Assembly (NCBI GenBank): GCA_027030245.1 | Contig: JALVFE010000010.1 | Location: 1 to 64,000, forward strand | Direction: 5' to 3' | Source of the DNA: Melioribacteraceae bacterium | GTDB taxonomy: Bacteria > Bacteroidota > Ignavibacteria > Ignavibacteriales > Melioribacteraceae | Length of the DNA stretch: 64,000 nt | In this document: piece by piece, positions 25,568 to 34,356 of the stretch | Layout of the letters: the number at the start of each line of letters is the position of its first letter | Position numbering within the stretch: position 1 is the first letter of the stretch | Position numbers and translations under genes: made by a program | Notes under the pieces: generated by a model | The model's input: the letters and a program-made list of their open reading frames with translations, nothing else | Told to the model about the DNA's origin: nothing | Database searches by the model: none

Positions 25568-26857
25568 ATGTCTGATACTCCCGCTAAAAAAAAGAATCCT
25601 GCGTTTTGGGTACCGACCCTTTATTTTTCCGAGGGATTGCCATTTGTTGCCACCGCGACAGTATCGGTTTTAATGTATAAAAGTCTGGGTTTGAAAGATT
25701 CTGAAATTGCTTTCTTTACAACTTTGATTATGTGGCCATGGACTTTGAAACCATTGTGGAGTCCGTTTCTCGAAATGTTCAAAACTAAGAAATATTTTGT
25801 GGTGGCAACAGAATTTATCGGCGGAGTCGCGTTCGGTCTTCTTGCTTTATCCTTGCCTATAGAGGGTTTTGTTAAGTATTCATTGGTGATGTTTTTCATA
25901 ATAGCGTTTAATTCGGCTACCCACGATATTGCGGCCGACGGTGTTTTTATCAATGCTTTAACTCCGCGTGAGCAGGCAAAATATGTTGGTTGGCAAGGAG
26001 CATTTTACAACATTGCCAAAATTATTTCCCAAGGCGCGCTCGTTTATATTGCGGGAGTCTTGGAATTGAAAATCGGAGTGGTGGAAGCCTGGATGATTGT
26101 TATGGGGTTATTCGGATTTATCCTAGTTACCATGAGTATTTACCATTTTAAAATCTTACCTTCCGGCGGTGCGGCGAGCAACGTTAAAAACGTTAAGGAA
26201 GCATTTCAAACATTTGTTACCGTAGTAAAAACTTTTTTTGCCAAAAAATATATTCTGTGGGGAATTGCATTCATTATTTTATTCAGAACGGCGGAAGGGC
26301 AACTGACCAAAATTGTTCCACTGTTTATGCGGGCGGAAAGATCCGCAGGCGGATTGGGTTTGCTTACTTCCGATATAGGAATTGCTTACGGAGTATTCGG
26401 CTCGGCTGCATTTGTAATAGGATCAATTTTCGGCGGATATTTTGTTGCAAAGAAAGGATTGAAAACTTCAATCTTTTTTCTTGCGGTTATGTTTAATATT
26501 CCGGATGCCGTTTATGCTTATCTCGCATACACAACGCCCGAAAGCTTTACGGTTATTTGTACTGCCATCACTCTTGAATGGTTCGGGTATGGTTTCGGAT
26601 TCGTTGGCGTAATTCTGTTTATGATGCAACAAATTGCACCGGGTAAATATAAAATGGCTCATTATGCATTTGCCACCGCGGTAATGAACTTGGGATTTAT
26701 GCTTCCGTCGATGGTGAGTGGATATATCAGCGATTATTTGGGTTATAAGCATTTTTTTATTTGGGTGATGTTTGCCACAATCCCCTCATTCCTCGTTGCG
26801 TGGTTTGTGCCTTTTAAAGAAGTTGATATGGAAGAAACGGAATTAGTAAAAACTTAA
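25568..26857 (+). CDS. MFS permease, AmpG/PAT-like
   Basis: A 429-residue protein with about twelve membrane helices. The N-terminal signature (FWVPTLYFSEGLPFVATATVSVLMYKSLGL, then WPWTLKPLWSPFLEMF) is typical of AmpG-like major facilitator permeases, which carry sugar-containing muropeptides or disaccharides inward. Four bases separate its stop codon from the GH94 phosphorylase, so the two are translationally close. That placement suggests it delivers the phosphorylase's disaccharide to the cytoplasm; this is inference. Confidence 0.88.
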   Translation: MSDTPAKKKNPAFWVPTLYFSEGLPFVATATVSVLMYKSLGLKDSEIAFFTTLIMWPWTLKPLWSPFLEMFKTKKYFVVATEFIGGVAFGLLALSLPIEGFVKYSLVMFFIIAFNSATHDIAADGVFINALTPREQAKYVGWQGAFYNIAKIISQGALVYIAGVLELKIGVVEAWMIVMGLFGFILVTMSIYHFKILPSGGAASNVKNVKEAFQTFVTVVKTFFAKKYILWGIAFIILFRTAEGQLTKIVPLFMRAERSAGGLGLLTSDIGIAYGVFGSAAFVIGSIFGGYFVAKKGLKTSIFFLAVMFNIPDAVYAYLAYTTPESFTVICTAITLEWFGYGFGFVGVILFMMQQIAPGKYKMAHYAFATAVMNLGFMLPSMVSGYISDYLGYKHFFIWVMFATIPSFLVAWFVPFKEVDMEETELVKT

Positions 26858-26860
26858 AAA

Positions 26861-29263
26861 ATGAAATACGGATATTTCGACGATAAAAATAAAGAATATG
26901 TAATCGAAAGACCGGATATCCCGGTTTCTTGGACAAATTATCTCGGCGTAAAAAATTTCTGCACTGTAATCTCTCATAATGCCGGGGGGTATTCATTTTT
27001 TAAATCCCCGGAACATCACAGAATTACAAGGTTCAGACCTAACGGGATCCCTCTCGATCGCCCGGGACACTATGTTTATTTGCGTGATGATGAAACCGGA
27101 GAATATTGGTCGGTTTCCTGGCAGCCGGTCGGTAAAGATTTTAATAAAGCAAAATATGTTTGCCGGCACGGACTTTCCTACTCGAAATTCGAATGTGAAT
27201 ACAATGGAATTAAAGCATCTCAATTACTTTTTGTACCGCTTGACGATGATGTTGAAATTTGGGATGTAATTGTTAAAAACGCTTCCGGTAAAGAAAGGGA
27301 AATTAGTGTTTTCAGTTATTTGGAATTTTCGTTTCATCATGTGGAGATTGACAATCAGAATTTTCAAATGAGTTTGTACGCCAGCGGCTCAAACTACAAA
27401 GACGGAATTATCGAATACGATTTTTATTACGAGCCATGGACATATCACTTTTTCGCTTCGAATTTTAATCCCGATTCTTATGACTGTGTGCGCGATAAAT
27501 TTATCGGAAATTACAGAACGGAAACAAATCCCGTTGCAGTTGAACTGGGTAAATGTTCCAACAGTACGGAACTCGGTGGAAACCATTGTGCTTCGCTTCA
27601 TAAAAAATTAAAACTTAAACCGGGGGAAGAGAAAAGACTTGTTTTTATGCTCGGCGTCGGCTCGAGAGAAGAGTCCGGATATAAAATAAAAAATAAATAT
27701 TCCGATTTTGGTAATGTTGATAATGAGTTTAACAAGTTAAAAAAATATTGGGAAGAAAAAACTTCTGTATTTCAAGTCCGTACTCCCCACGAAGGTTTGA
27801 ATAGTATGATAAATATTTGGACTTTGTATCAAGCGGAAACTACGGTTGTTTGGTCGCGGTTCGCTTCTTTTATCGAAGTCGGCGGTAGAGTGGGATTGGG
27901 TTATCGCGATACATCACAAGATATTATGGGAGTTGTTCATACAAATCCCACGAAAACAAAGGAAAGAATAATCCAGCTTTTACGCGGGCAAACCAGTAGC
28001 GGTTACGGATTGCATCTTTTCGATCCCGAAGTATTCGAACCGGCGGAAGATAAACTTCCGGGAGTAAAATTACCGACGGTAGTACCTTCTCAAAGCCCTT
28101 CCGATATTATTCACGGGTTGGATGATGTGTGTTCGGACGATGCATTGTGGTTGGTTGTTTCGGTTTGCGAATGGATTATAGAAACGGGTGAAACGCATTT
28201 CTTTGATGTAACAATACCTTTTGCAGATAAAGGTGAAGCTACTGTTTACGAACATTTAAAAAGAATCCTCGACTTTTCCGCCAAATATACCGGCTCATCC
28301 GGAATTTGCATGGGATTAAGAGCTGATTGGAACGATTGTTTGAATCTGGGCGGCGGCGAAAGCTCAATGGTTTCTTTTATTCATTATTGGGCTTTACAAA
28401 GTTTTATCGAATCGGCTAAAGCTTTAAATCGTTCCGAAGATGTTGCATATTATTCGGAAATGGCCGAAAGGGTAAAACAATCTTGCGAAAATGTTCTTTG
28501 GGACGGTGAATGGTATATCCGGGGTTTTACCAAAAACGGTGACAAGATCGGGTCAAACGAATCGGAAGAAGGGAAAATATTTTTGAATGCCCAATCTTGG
28601 GCAGTTTTATCCGGTGTTGCTTCGGAAGAACGCGCAATAAAAGCAATGAACGCCGTAGATAAATATCTCTTTTCCGAATACGGTTTACATCTTTTATGGC
28701 CTGCTTATTCCAAACCAAACGACGATATCGGATATGTTACGCGGGTTTACAAAGGTATCAAAGAAAACGCTTCCATTTTCAGTCATCCTAATCCGTGGGC
28801 GGTAATTGCCGAATGTAAATTGGGCAGGGGAAACCGCGCCATGAAATTTTACGATGCTATTCTGCCGTATAACCAAAACGATAAAATAGAAATAAGACAG
28901 GCGGAACCTTACTCTTATTGTCAATTCATTTACGGAAAAGACCATCCCGCTTTCGGCAGGGCACGGCATCCTTGGCTTACAGGAACGGCTTCTTGGTTTT
29001 ACACTGCGGCAACTAAATATATTTTGGGTATAAAACCAACTTACCGCGGTTTGATGATTGATCCGTGTATTCCGTCAGATTGGCAAGAATTTGTAGTTGT
29101 GCGCAAATGGAGAGGTGCCGTTTATAAAATATTAGTTCGCAATCCCGATAAGGTTGAGAAAGGCATCAAATCATTAAAACTTAACGGAAAAGAAGTGAAA
29201 GGCGTTATTCCGATTCAACCGGAAGGCACGGAAAACCTTGTTGAAGTTATAATGGGTAAATAA
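26861..29263 (+). CDS. GH94 disaccharide phosphorylase
   Basis: An 800-residue cytoplasmic enzyme of glycoside hydrolase family 94. It starts with the family hallmark MKYGYFDDKNKEYVI and contains GYRDTSQDIMG. The catalytic region is GLRADWNDCLNLGGGES, with Asp492 the likely general acid. It would split a beta-1,4-linked disaccharide with phosphate to give a sugar 1-phosphate and a free sugar, saving ATP. Cellobiose and N,N'-diacetylchitobiose phosphorylases are both of this length, and I cannot separate them by eye. The lack of a signal peptide, and the permease gene four bases upstream, fit intracellular use of imported disaccharide. Confidence 0.9.
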   Translation: MKYGYFDDKNKEYVIERPDIPVSWTNYLGVKNFCTVISHNAGGYSFFKSPEHHRITRFRPNGIPLDRPGHYVYLRDDETGEYWSVSWQPVGKDFNKAKYVCRHGLSYSKFECEYNGIKASQLLFVPLDDDVEIWDVIVKNASGKEREISVFSYLEFSFHHVEIDNQNFQMSLYASGSNYKDGIIEYDFYYEPWTYHFFASNFNPDSYDCVRDKFIGNYRTETNPVAVELGKCSNSTELGGNHCASLHKKLKLKPGEEKRLVFMLGVGSREESGYKIKNKYSDFGNVDNEFNKLKKYWEEKTSVFQVRTPHEGLNSMINIWTLYQAETTVVWSRFASFIEVGGRVGLGYRDTSQDIMGVVHTNPTKTKERIIQLLRGQTSSGYGLHLFDPEVFEPAEDKLPGVKLPTVVPSQSPSDIIHGLDDVCSDDALWLVVSVCEWIIETGETHFFDVTIPFADKGEATVYEHLKRILDFSAKYTGSSGICMGLRADWNDCLNLGGGESSMVSFIHYWALQSFIESAKALNRSEDVAYYSEMAERVKQSCENVLWDGEWYIRGFTKNGDKIGSNESEEGKIFLNAQSWAVLSGVASEERAIKAMNAVDKYLFSEYGLHLLWPAYSKPNDDIGYVTRVYKGIKENASIFSHPNPWAVIAECKLGRGNRAMKFYDAILPYNQNDKIEIRQAEPYSYCQFIYGKDHPAFGRARHPWLTGTASWFYTAATKYILGIKPTYRGLMIDPCIPSDWQEFVVVRKWRGAVYKILVRNPDKVEKGIKSLKLNGKEVKGVIPIQPEGTENLVEVIMGK

Positions 29264-29362
29264 AAATCCTATTACCTGATGTTTTTTCCCGCTTCATCTT
29301 GCGTTAGTATATTCTAAATATTTATCTTTCGGCAAGTAATTGAAACCTTGAGGAGACATCTA

Positions 29363-29854
29363 ATGAAAGACAGTCCGGTAGTTGGAATAATTATGGGAAG
29401 TGATTCCGATTTGCCCATAATGGAAAAAGCTTTCGCAATATTAAAAGAATTCGAAATCCCTTACGAAGTAAAAATTTTATCGGCTCACCGAACTCCCGAA
29501 GAACATGCGGAATATTCGAGAACAGCCGCCGAGAGAGGGTTGAAAGTAATCATTGCCGCTGCCGGTATGGCGGCGCATTTACCCGGAGTTACTGCCGGAC
29601 AAACAACTTTACCGGTAATCGGTGTTCCGATTAAATCAAGTTTTCAAGACGGATTGGATTCTTTGTTGTCAATCGTTCAAATGCCGCCGGGAATTCCCGT
29701 TGCAACTGTTGCCGTTAACGGGGCAAAAAACGCGGCTTTGCTGGCAATACAAATTTTGTCTGTTGCCGACGAAAAACTTGCGCAAAAGTTTGTGGAATAC
29801 AAAAAGAAAATGGCGGAAGAATCGATGAAGAAAAACGAGAAACTACAAACTTAA
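29363..29854 (+). CDS. purE: PurE, N5-carboxyaminoimidazole ribonucleotide mutase
   Basis: A 163-residue class I Pur[12 protein letters not shown] is the nucleotide-binding start, SAHRTPE the conserved loop with the catalytic His, and [12 protein letters not shown] a second signature. It moves the carboxyl group of N5-CAIR to give CAIR in purine synthesis. I place the start at the ATG at 29363, with AGGAG upstream; a TTG 15 bases earlier is unlikely. No purK is adjacent; purC and purD are elsewhere in this window. Its end overlaps the convergent CDF gene by 12 bp. Confidence 0.95.
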   Translation: MKDSPVVGIIMGSDSDLPIMEKAFAILKEFEIPYEVKILSAHRTPEEHAEYSRTAAERGLKVIIAAAGMAAHLPGVTAGQTTLPVIGVPIKSSFQDGLDSLLSIVQMPPGIPVATVAVNGAKNAALLAIQILSVADEKLAQKFVEYKKKMAEESMKKNEKLQT

Positions 29855-30856
29855 AGTTTTATGCTCTTCTGCCTTTAATGTAAGTGCCTCGCCGATTAAT
29901 TTTTTCTTGTCCCAAACCGTTTCTTCACGGAAACCGTCTTTTCTCACTTTACATTCTTGATATTTGCAATACTTACACAATGAATCCGTACAGTAATCGA
30001 TATGTAATTTCACTTGAGCGGTTGGAATGGATTTTTGTATTTCGCTTTCTATTTTTTCCTCTTCTTCGTGCGATTCCCGGATTGTAAAATAGTAGGGAAG
30101 AGTTAAGTGAAAATCAATGAATACTTTTTCAGCAGATTTCCAAAATCTTAGTTGATGAATGTCGATCCAATGGTCTTTACGGTTTTCAATTAGGATTTCG
30201 ACAATCCGGCTGAGTAATTTTTGGTCGGTCTCGTTCATCAAACCGCCAATGGATTCCCTGATTAATTTATAACCTGTAAAAATAATGTTGAAGCCGACTA
30301 TTATTGCTACAATAGGGTCGATAATTTTGTATCCTGTTATCAAAACCAAAACCAAACCCGTAACTACTCCGAAGCTTGTAAACGAATCCGTTAAAACATG
30401 TTTTCCATCTGCGACCAAAGCCAACGAATCGGTTTTTTCCCCGCGTTTGACCAGAAAAAAGCCGAGGAATAAATTTGTAAATCCGGCGAATGCGATTAGT
30501 ACCGTTCCGTAATCCAAATCTTGAATTTCAAACCCGGAAAAAATTTTTACTACCGATGTGTAAATAATGGAAACGGCAGCGAGAAGGATAAAAAATCCTT
30601 CCACGCCGGCAGAAAAATATTCAATATTGCCGTGCCCGTATAAGTGTGACTCATCAGGTGGTTTTGTGCTTAAAATTATACTGTAAAGCGCCATCGCAGT
30701 CGCTAAAACATGAACTACCGATTCCAAGGCGTCGGCAAAAATAGCACTTGAACCGGTAAGAAAGTAGGCAAAAACTTTTACTATGAATAAACCTATTCCT
30801 ACCCAAAAAGAAAGATATGCAGCCGATTTTTTTAATTTAATATGAGATTCCGGCAT
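29843..30856 (-). CDS. Cation diffusion facilitator with Cys-rich tail
   Basis: A 337-residue CDF-family exporter of divalent metal ions (Zn, Fe, Mn or Co). Membrane helices start with [19 protein letters not shown]. The metal-site motifs are [11 protein letters not shown] (in place of HxxxD) and [12 protein letters not shown] (HxxxD). The cytoplasmic domain ([19 protein letters not shown]) follows. Beyond it lies a ~40-residue extension with five cysteines ([17 protein letters not shown]), which could bind a metal and regulate transport. The metal cannot be read with confidence. Confidence 0.88.
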   Translation of the reverse strand: MPESHIKLKKSAAYLSFWVGIGLFIVKVFAYFLTGSSAIFADALESVVHVLATAMALYSIILSTKPPDESHLYGHGNIEYFSAGVEGFFILLAAVSIIYTSVVKIFSGFEIQDLDYGTVLIAFAGFTNLFLGFFLVKRGEKTDSLALVADGKHVLTDSFTSFGVVTGLVLVLITGYKIIDPIVAIIVGFNIIFTGYKLIRESIGGLMNETDQKLLSRIVEILIENRKDHWIDIHQLRFWKSAEKVFIDFHLTLPYYFTIRESHEEEEKIESEIQKSIPTAQVKLHIDYCTDSLCKYCKYQECKVRKDGFREETVWDKKKLIGEALTLKAEEHKTLSL

Positions 30857-31082
30857 CGATAACCTTTTTATTTCCGATCAAAATATAAAAATTGATTTTG
30901 CGGAATAAAAGAGTAAATATCATTTTTTAGAAATAAATTATGTCAATTTCTTACGAATTAGAAAAAAGGAACCTTTGTCTCTTTTATTTTCTGCGAAAAT
31001 GGGATATTTGATAAGGATTCCAGGCTCCGAATCGATGGCATATATGTTGACTTATATTTTGTGAATACCGAAAGGAACAAAA

Positions 31083-31553
31083 ATGTTACTCGAAGAAAAA
31101 ATTAGAACAAGCGAAGAAGTTAAAAAACTTGTAAAAAAATACGGAGCATCTCAATCTTCCATTCTCCCGATTTTGAAAGCCATTCAAAAAAAATACGGAT
31201 ATGTTTCTCAATTTGCACAGAACGAAGTAATGCGATTGCTTAATGTCAGTTATATCGATGTCAATAATGTAATATCATTTCATAAAATTTTAGATAAACC
31301 TCAAGCAAAATATACTATTCGCATTTGCCAATCCTCTTCTTGCCGGACAAAATCCAAAGACCAAATAATAAAAACGATTGAACGGAAATTTAATGTTAAA
31401 ATCGGTGAGGTTTCAAAGGATAATAAAATTTTCCTTAAATCAACCGGTTGTTTGGGTTTGTGCCACTTGAGTCCGGTTATTTCTATAAACGAAAGAGTTT
31501 ATACACAAGTAACACCGAAAAAAGTAGAAAAGCTGCTTGGCATACTGAAGTAA
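31083..31553 (+). CDS. NuoE-like [2Fe-2S] thioredoxin-fold protein, stand-alone
   Basis: A 156-residue protein of the NADH dehydrogenase 24-kDa / HymA family. The four cluster ligands are in place: Cys82 and Cys87 (CQSSSC) and Cys123 and Cys127 (CLGLC). The N-terminal helical part (ILPILKAIQKKYGYVSQFAQNEV) is also typical. In complexes it passes electrons between FMN and the rest of an NADH-dependent dehydrogenase, hydrogenase or formate dehydrogenase. No nuoF, hydrogenase or formate dehydrogenase gene is nearby, so its partner must be elsewhere. Confidence 0.88.
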   Translation: MLLEEKIRTSEEVKKLVKKYGASQSSILPILKAIQKKYGYVSQFAQNEVMRLLNVSYIDVNNVISFHKILDKPQAKYTIRICQSSSCRTKSKDQIIKTIERKFNVKIGEVSKDNKIFLKSTGCLGLCHLSPVISINERVYTQVTPKKVEKLLGILK

Positions 31554-31571
31554 CATCAATCCTTGTCAAAC

Positions 31572-31606
31572 ATTCCTGCTTTTAGAATTCAAAAAAGTGT
31601 AGGAAT
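31572..31606 (+). terminator. Possible terminator after the NuoE-like gene
   Basis: ATTCCTGCTTTT pairs imperfectly with AAAAAAGTGTAGGAAT and is followed by TTATTTT. It lies about 20 bp after the stop codon. Confidence 0.4.
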
Positions 31607-31754
31607 TTATTTTACAAGTGATAAATTAGTTTTAGTTTTTTCGAAGTGAGATTTAAACGCAGAGCGGTTATTTTACGCATCAGTTGGGTTCCACAACGCA
31701 TTTAGGCGGTTGTGTAATATTTTTTGACAAATTTACCCGAAGTCTCAAAATAAA

Positions 31755-31778
31755 AAGCACAATTTTAATCATGTGCTT
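31755..31778 (-). terminator. Terminator overlapping a stop codon
   Basis: On the minus strand AAGCACA and TGTGCTT pair around an AT-rich loop and are followed by TTTATTTT. The hairpin overlaps the stop codon of the gene ending at 31769. Confidence 0.7.
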
Positions 31779-32083
31779 AATTTTGTCCTTTCTTCCGAAT
31801 AATAAGCGTTTTTTCGATAGGAAAAATCATTCAATTCTTCCTCGTCCATTACATGAAACTCTTCTGTTTCATCGACGAAAAAACTGGCGATAAAAAATTT
31901 CATTAATTCTTGATAATTTTTGTCGGAATATCTTTTTTCGATAATTTTTTTGCATTTTTTGAAAATTTGCTTGTCTTTTCCGTTTTTTGCGCAAACTTCC
32001 GGGGGATCGGAAATTTTCATTTCTTTCATTACTTCCCGCAGCAGAATACTGGCAGCCAAAGAAGCATCGTAATAAGCTTCCAT
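31769..32083 (-). CDS. Small conserved-looking protein, function unknown
   Basis: The start is placed at the ATG at 32083, directly after AAGGAGAATAAA, giving 104 residues. The protein is helical and charged and starts MEAYYDASLAASILLREVM. It has two cysteines (VCAKNG and KKCKKII) but no paired CxxC motif. I do not recognise a family. It lies between a NuoE-like gene and a tRNA, alone on its strand. Confidence 0.6.
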   Translation of the reverse strand: MEAYYDASLAASILLREVMKEMKISDPPEVCAKNGKDKQIFKKCKKIIEKRYSDKNYQELMKFFIASFFVDETEEFHVMDEEELNDFSYRKNAYYSEERTKLST

Positions 32084-32200
32084 TTTATTCTCCTTAAAGT
32101 TGTTGGTTGATAACAAAAATTTTTCAACTATTATGCCAATAAAGGAAATTAAGAAGTTGAGTTACTTAATTATCGGAGAAAAGGGGAGTGAATTAAATAA

Positions 32201-32226
32201 AAAGCCGTGGTCGGTATCACGGCTTG
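32201..32226 (-). terminator. Terminator downstream of tRNA-Phe
   Basis: On the minus strand AAGCCGTG and CACGGCTT form a perfect 8-bp stem followed by TTTTATTTAA, four bases after the tRNA 3' end. Confidence 0.8.
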
Positions 32227-32230
32227 AGGG

Positions 32231-32303
32231 TGGGCGGAGACGGAATCGAACCGCCGACACAAGGATTTTCAGTCCTTTGCTCTACCGACTGAGCTATCCG
32301 CCC
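32231..32303 (-). tRNA. tRNA-Phe (anticodon GAA)
   Basis: A complete cloverleaf on the reverse strand. The acceptor stem GGGCGGA pairs with UCCGCCC, with discriminator A at 32231. The D arm is AGCUCAGUCGGUAGAGC. The anticodon stem AAGGA/UCCUU encloses loop CUGAAAA (anticodon GAA). The T arm carries GGUUCGAUUCC. CCA is not encoded, and a terminator follows. Confidence 0.97.
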
Positions 32304-32398
32304 GAAAAATGAAGTCCAAAAATAACAATTTATACCAAAACTTCAAAAAAGAAATAGCTTTTCCTGAATATTTTTTACACCTGAACGCATTGAAAAGT

Positions 32399-33331
32399 TT
32401 ACATTACTAAAGCCATTATTGCTTTTTGTACGTGTAATCTGTTTTCTGCTTCGTCGAATACGACTGAATTTTCCGAATCGATCACTTCGTCCACAACTTC
32501 GTCGCCCCTGTGCGCCGGCAAGCAATGCATAAAAATATAATCTTCCTTCGCGTTTTTTACCAGACCGGGATTTACTTGATATTGAACGAAATGCTTTCTC
32601 CGTTCTTCCGCTTCGGCTTCTTGACCCATGCTTGCCCAAACATCGGTGTAAATTATATCGGCATCTTTAACCGCTTCAACGGGATCGGAAATTATTTCGA
32701 TTTTACTTCCCATCTTTTTAGCATTTTCCATTGCGTTTTTTACAATTTGTTCGTCCGGCTTATAATTTGACGGTGTGGCAAGGGTTAAATCCATTCCCAC
32801 TTTGGAGCATCCGTGGAGCAAGCTGTGAGCCATGTTGTTTCCGTCGCCTAAATAAGCTAATTTTAATCCGCGTAATCTGCCTTTTTTCTCCAAAATCGTA
32901 AATAAATCGGTTAAAACCTGGCACGGATGAAGTAAATCGGTTAATCCGTTAATTACTGGAATCGAAGCATATTTTGCCAAATCCACAACATCTTGATGCG
33001 AAAATGTGCGGATCATGATCCCGTTAAGATATCGTGAAAGGACTTTTGCCGTATCGTGAATGTTTTCGCTTTTCCCTAATTGCAAATCGTTCGGACCGAA
33101 ATACATTCCCAATCCACCCAACTGATAAATTCCCGTTTGGAAAGAAATCCGGGTTCTAGTAGAAGGTTTGGAAAATATCATTCCGAGTGTTTTACCTTCC
33201 AAAACTTTATGGGGTTCACCTATTAACTGCTTTTCCTTCAATGTTTTGCTTAATTCGAATATCTGGTTTATTTCTTCGAGACTTAAATCGTTTATTGAAA
33301 CCAGACTTTTTCCTTTCATATTTATGGCCAT
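32399..33331 (-). CDS. argF: Ornithine carbamoyltransferase
   Basis: A 310-residue enzyme of the usual length. SKPSTRTR binds carbamoyl phosphate, FGPNDLQLGKSENIHDTA and HPCQVLTDL are core motifs, and HCLPAHRGDEV carries the Cys that contacts ornithine. It joins carbamoyl phosphate and ornithine to citrulline, or works in reverse in catabolism. It is 77 bp downstream of a carbamate kinase gene on the same strand. That placement suggests the catabolic or reversible ATP-yielding direction, though biosynthetic use cannot be ruled out. No arginine deiminase gene is present in the window. Confidence 0.93.
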   Translation of the reverse strand: MAINMKGKSLVSINDLSLEEINQIFELSKTLKEKQLIGEPHKVLEGKTLGMIFSKPSTRTRISFQTGIYQLGGLGMYFGPNDLQLGKSENIHDTAKVLSRYLNGIMIRTFSHQDVVDLAKYASIPVINGLTDLLHPCQVLTDLFTILEKKGRLRGLKLAYLGDGNNMAHSLLHGCSKVGMDLTLATPSNYKPDEQIVKNAMENAKKMGSKIEIISDPVEAVKDADIIYTDVWASMGQEAEAEERRKHFVQYQVNPGLVKNAKEDYIFMHCLPAHRGDEVVDEVIDSENSVVFDEAENRLHVQKAIMALVM

Positions 33332-33408
33332 AATTTCTCCGTAATTTTGATTTAACTAAAATTGTTGCTTTATCAAATCAACATAAACCGTTAGTAAGCA
33401 TCTTGATT

Positions 33409-34356
33409 TTAATCCCTTACTATCCTGGTTCCGGGATTTTTTTTGTTCAGGCTTTCCGCATTTGTTATGATTGCTTCTTTCCCGCCGTTTTCCACAAAGA
33501 GCAGGGCGGCTTCAATTTTAGGAGCCATACTTCCGGCGGCAAATTCTCCTTTTTCCAAATAATAGCGGGCTTTTTTTGCCGTAATTTTATGCAAAGCCCG
33601 TTGCTTTTTAGTATTGAAGTTTATGTAAACATTCGGAACATCCGTAATAATATAAAGTGCATCGGCTTTTATGTCTTTTGCCAATAAAGCGGAAGCCAAA
33701 TCTTTATCGATTACAGCTTCGATTGCTTCGAGATAATTATTTTTATGTTTGTAAACGGGAACGCCGCCTCCACCGACACCAATCACTATCGTACCGCGAC
33801 GGGCTAACCCGCTGATTACTTTCACGTTTAATATTTTTTTCGGTTTGGGAGAAGGAACGACGCGCCGCCAACCCCGTTTTCTGGGATCTTCCTTGAAAAT
33901 CCAGCCCTTATTTGCCTTTGCCAGTAAATCGGCTTCTTCCTTTAAATAAAAAGGTCCAATCGGCTTTGTCGGATTTTCGAATGCGGGATCGTTAATATCT
34001 ACCAGCACTTGAGTAACGAGCGTAACAACGTTTTTTCTCATTTTATGTACGTTAAGAACATTCCGCATCTGCCGTTCAATCATGTAACCGATTCCGCCTT
34101 GGGAATCGGCAACACAAATATCGAGCGGCATTTTAGGAATTTTATATTCTTTCCAGCCGGCTTCGTTACGCAAAAGGATATTCCCGACTTGAGGTCCGTT
34201 ACCGTGCGTAATAATTATGTTGTAATCGTTTTTAATAAGCTGGAGAACTTGTTCGCATGTATCGTAAGTATGTTTTTCCTGTTGTTCGATAGTGCCGATT
34301 TCGTTCCCGCGCAAAAGGGCGTTTCCGCCGAATGCAACAACAGCTATTTTTTTCAT
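33409..34356 (-). CDS. arcC: Carbamate kinase
   Basis: A 315-residue amino-acid-kinase-fold enzyme. VVAFGGNALL is the N-terminal nucleotide-binding strand, THGNGPQVGNILLRNE the carbamate site, and VIGVGGGGVPVYK and VIDKDLASALLA later signatures. It makes ATP and carbamate from carbamoyl phosphate and ADP. Its start overlaps the stop of the COG2403 GTPase gene by four bases (ATGA), so the two are translationally coupled. It lies directly upstream of argF. Confidence 0.94.
   Translation of the reverse strand: MKKIAVVAFGGNALLRGNEIGTIEQQEKHTYDTCEQVLQLIKNDYNIIITHGNGPQVGNILLRNEAGWKEYKIPKMPLDICVADSQGGIGYMIERQMRNVLNVHKMRKNVVTLVTQVLVDINDPAFENPTKPIGPFYLKEEADLLAKANKGWIFKEDPRKRGWRRVVPSPKPKKILNVKVISGLARRGTIVIGVGGGGVPVYKHKNNYLEAIEAVIDKDLASALLAKDIKADALYIITDVPNVYINFNTKKQRALHKITAKKARYYLEKGEFAAGSMAPKIEAALLFVENGGKEAIITNAESLNKKNPGTRIVRD

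Noticed and set aside
32100-32312. 70-codon plus-strand frame
   Set aside because: It lies across the terminator and antisense to tRNA-Phe.
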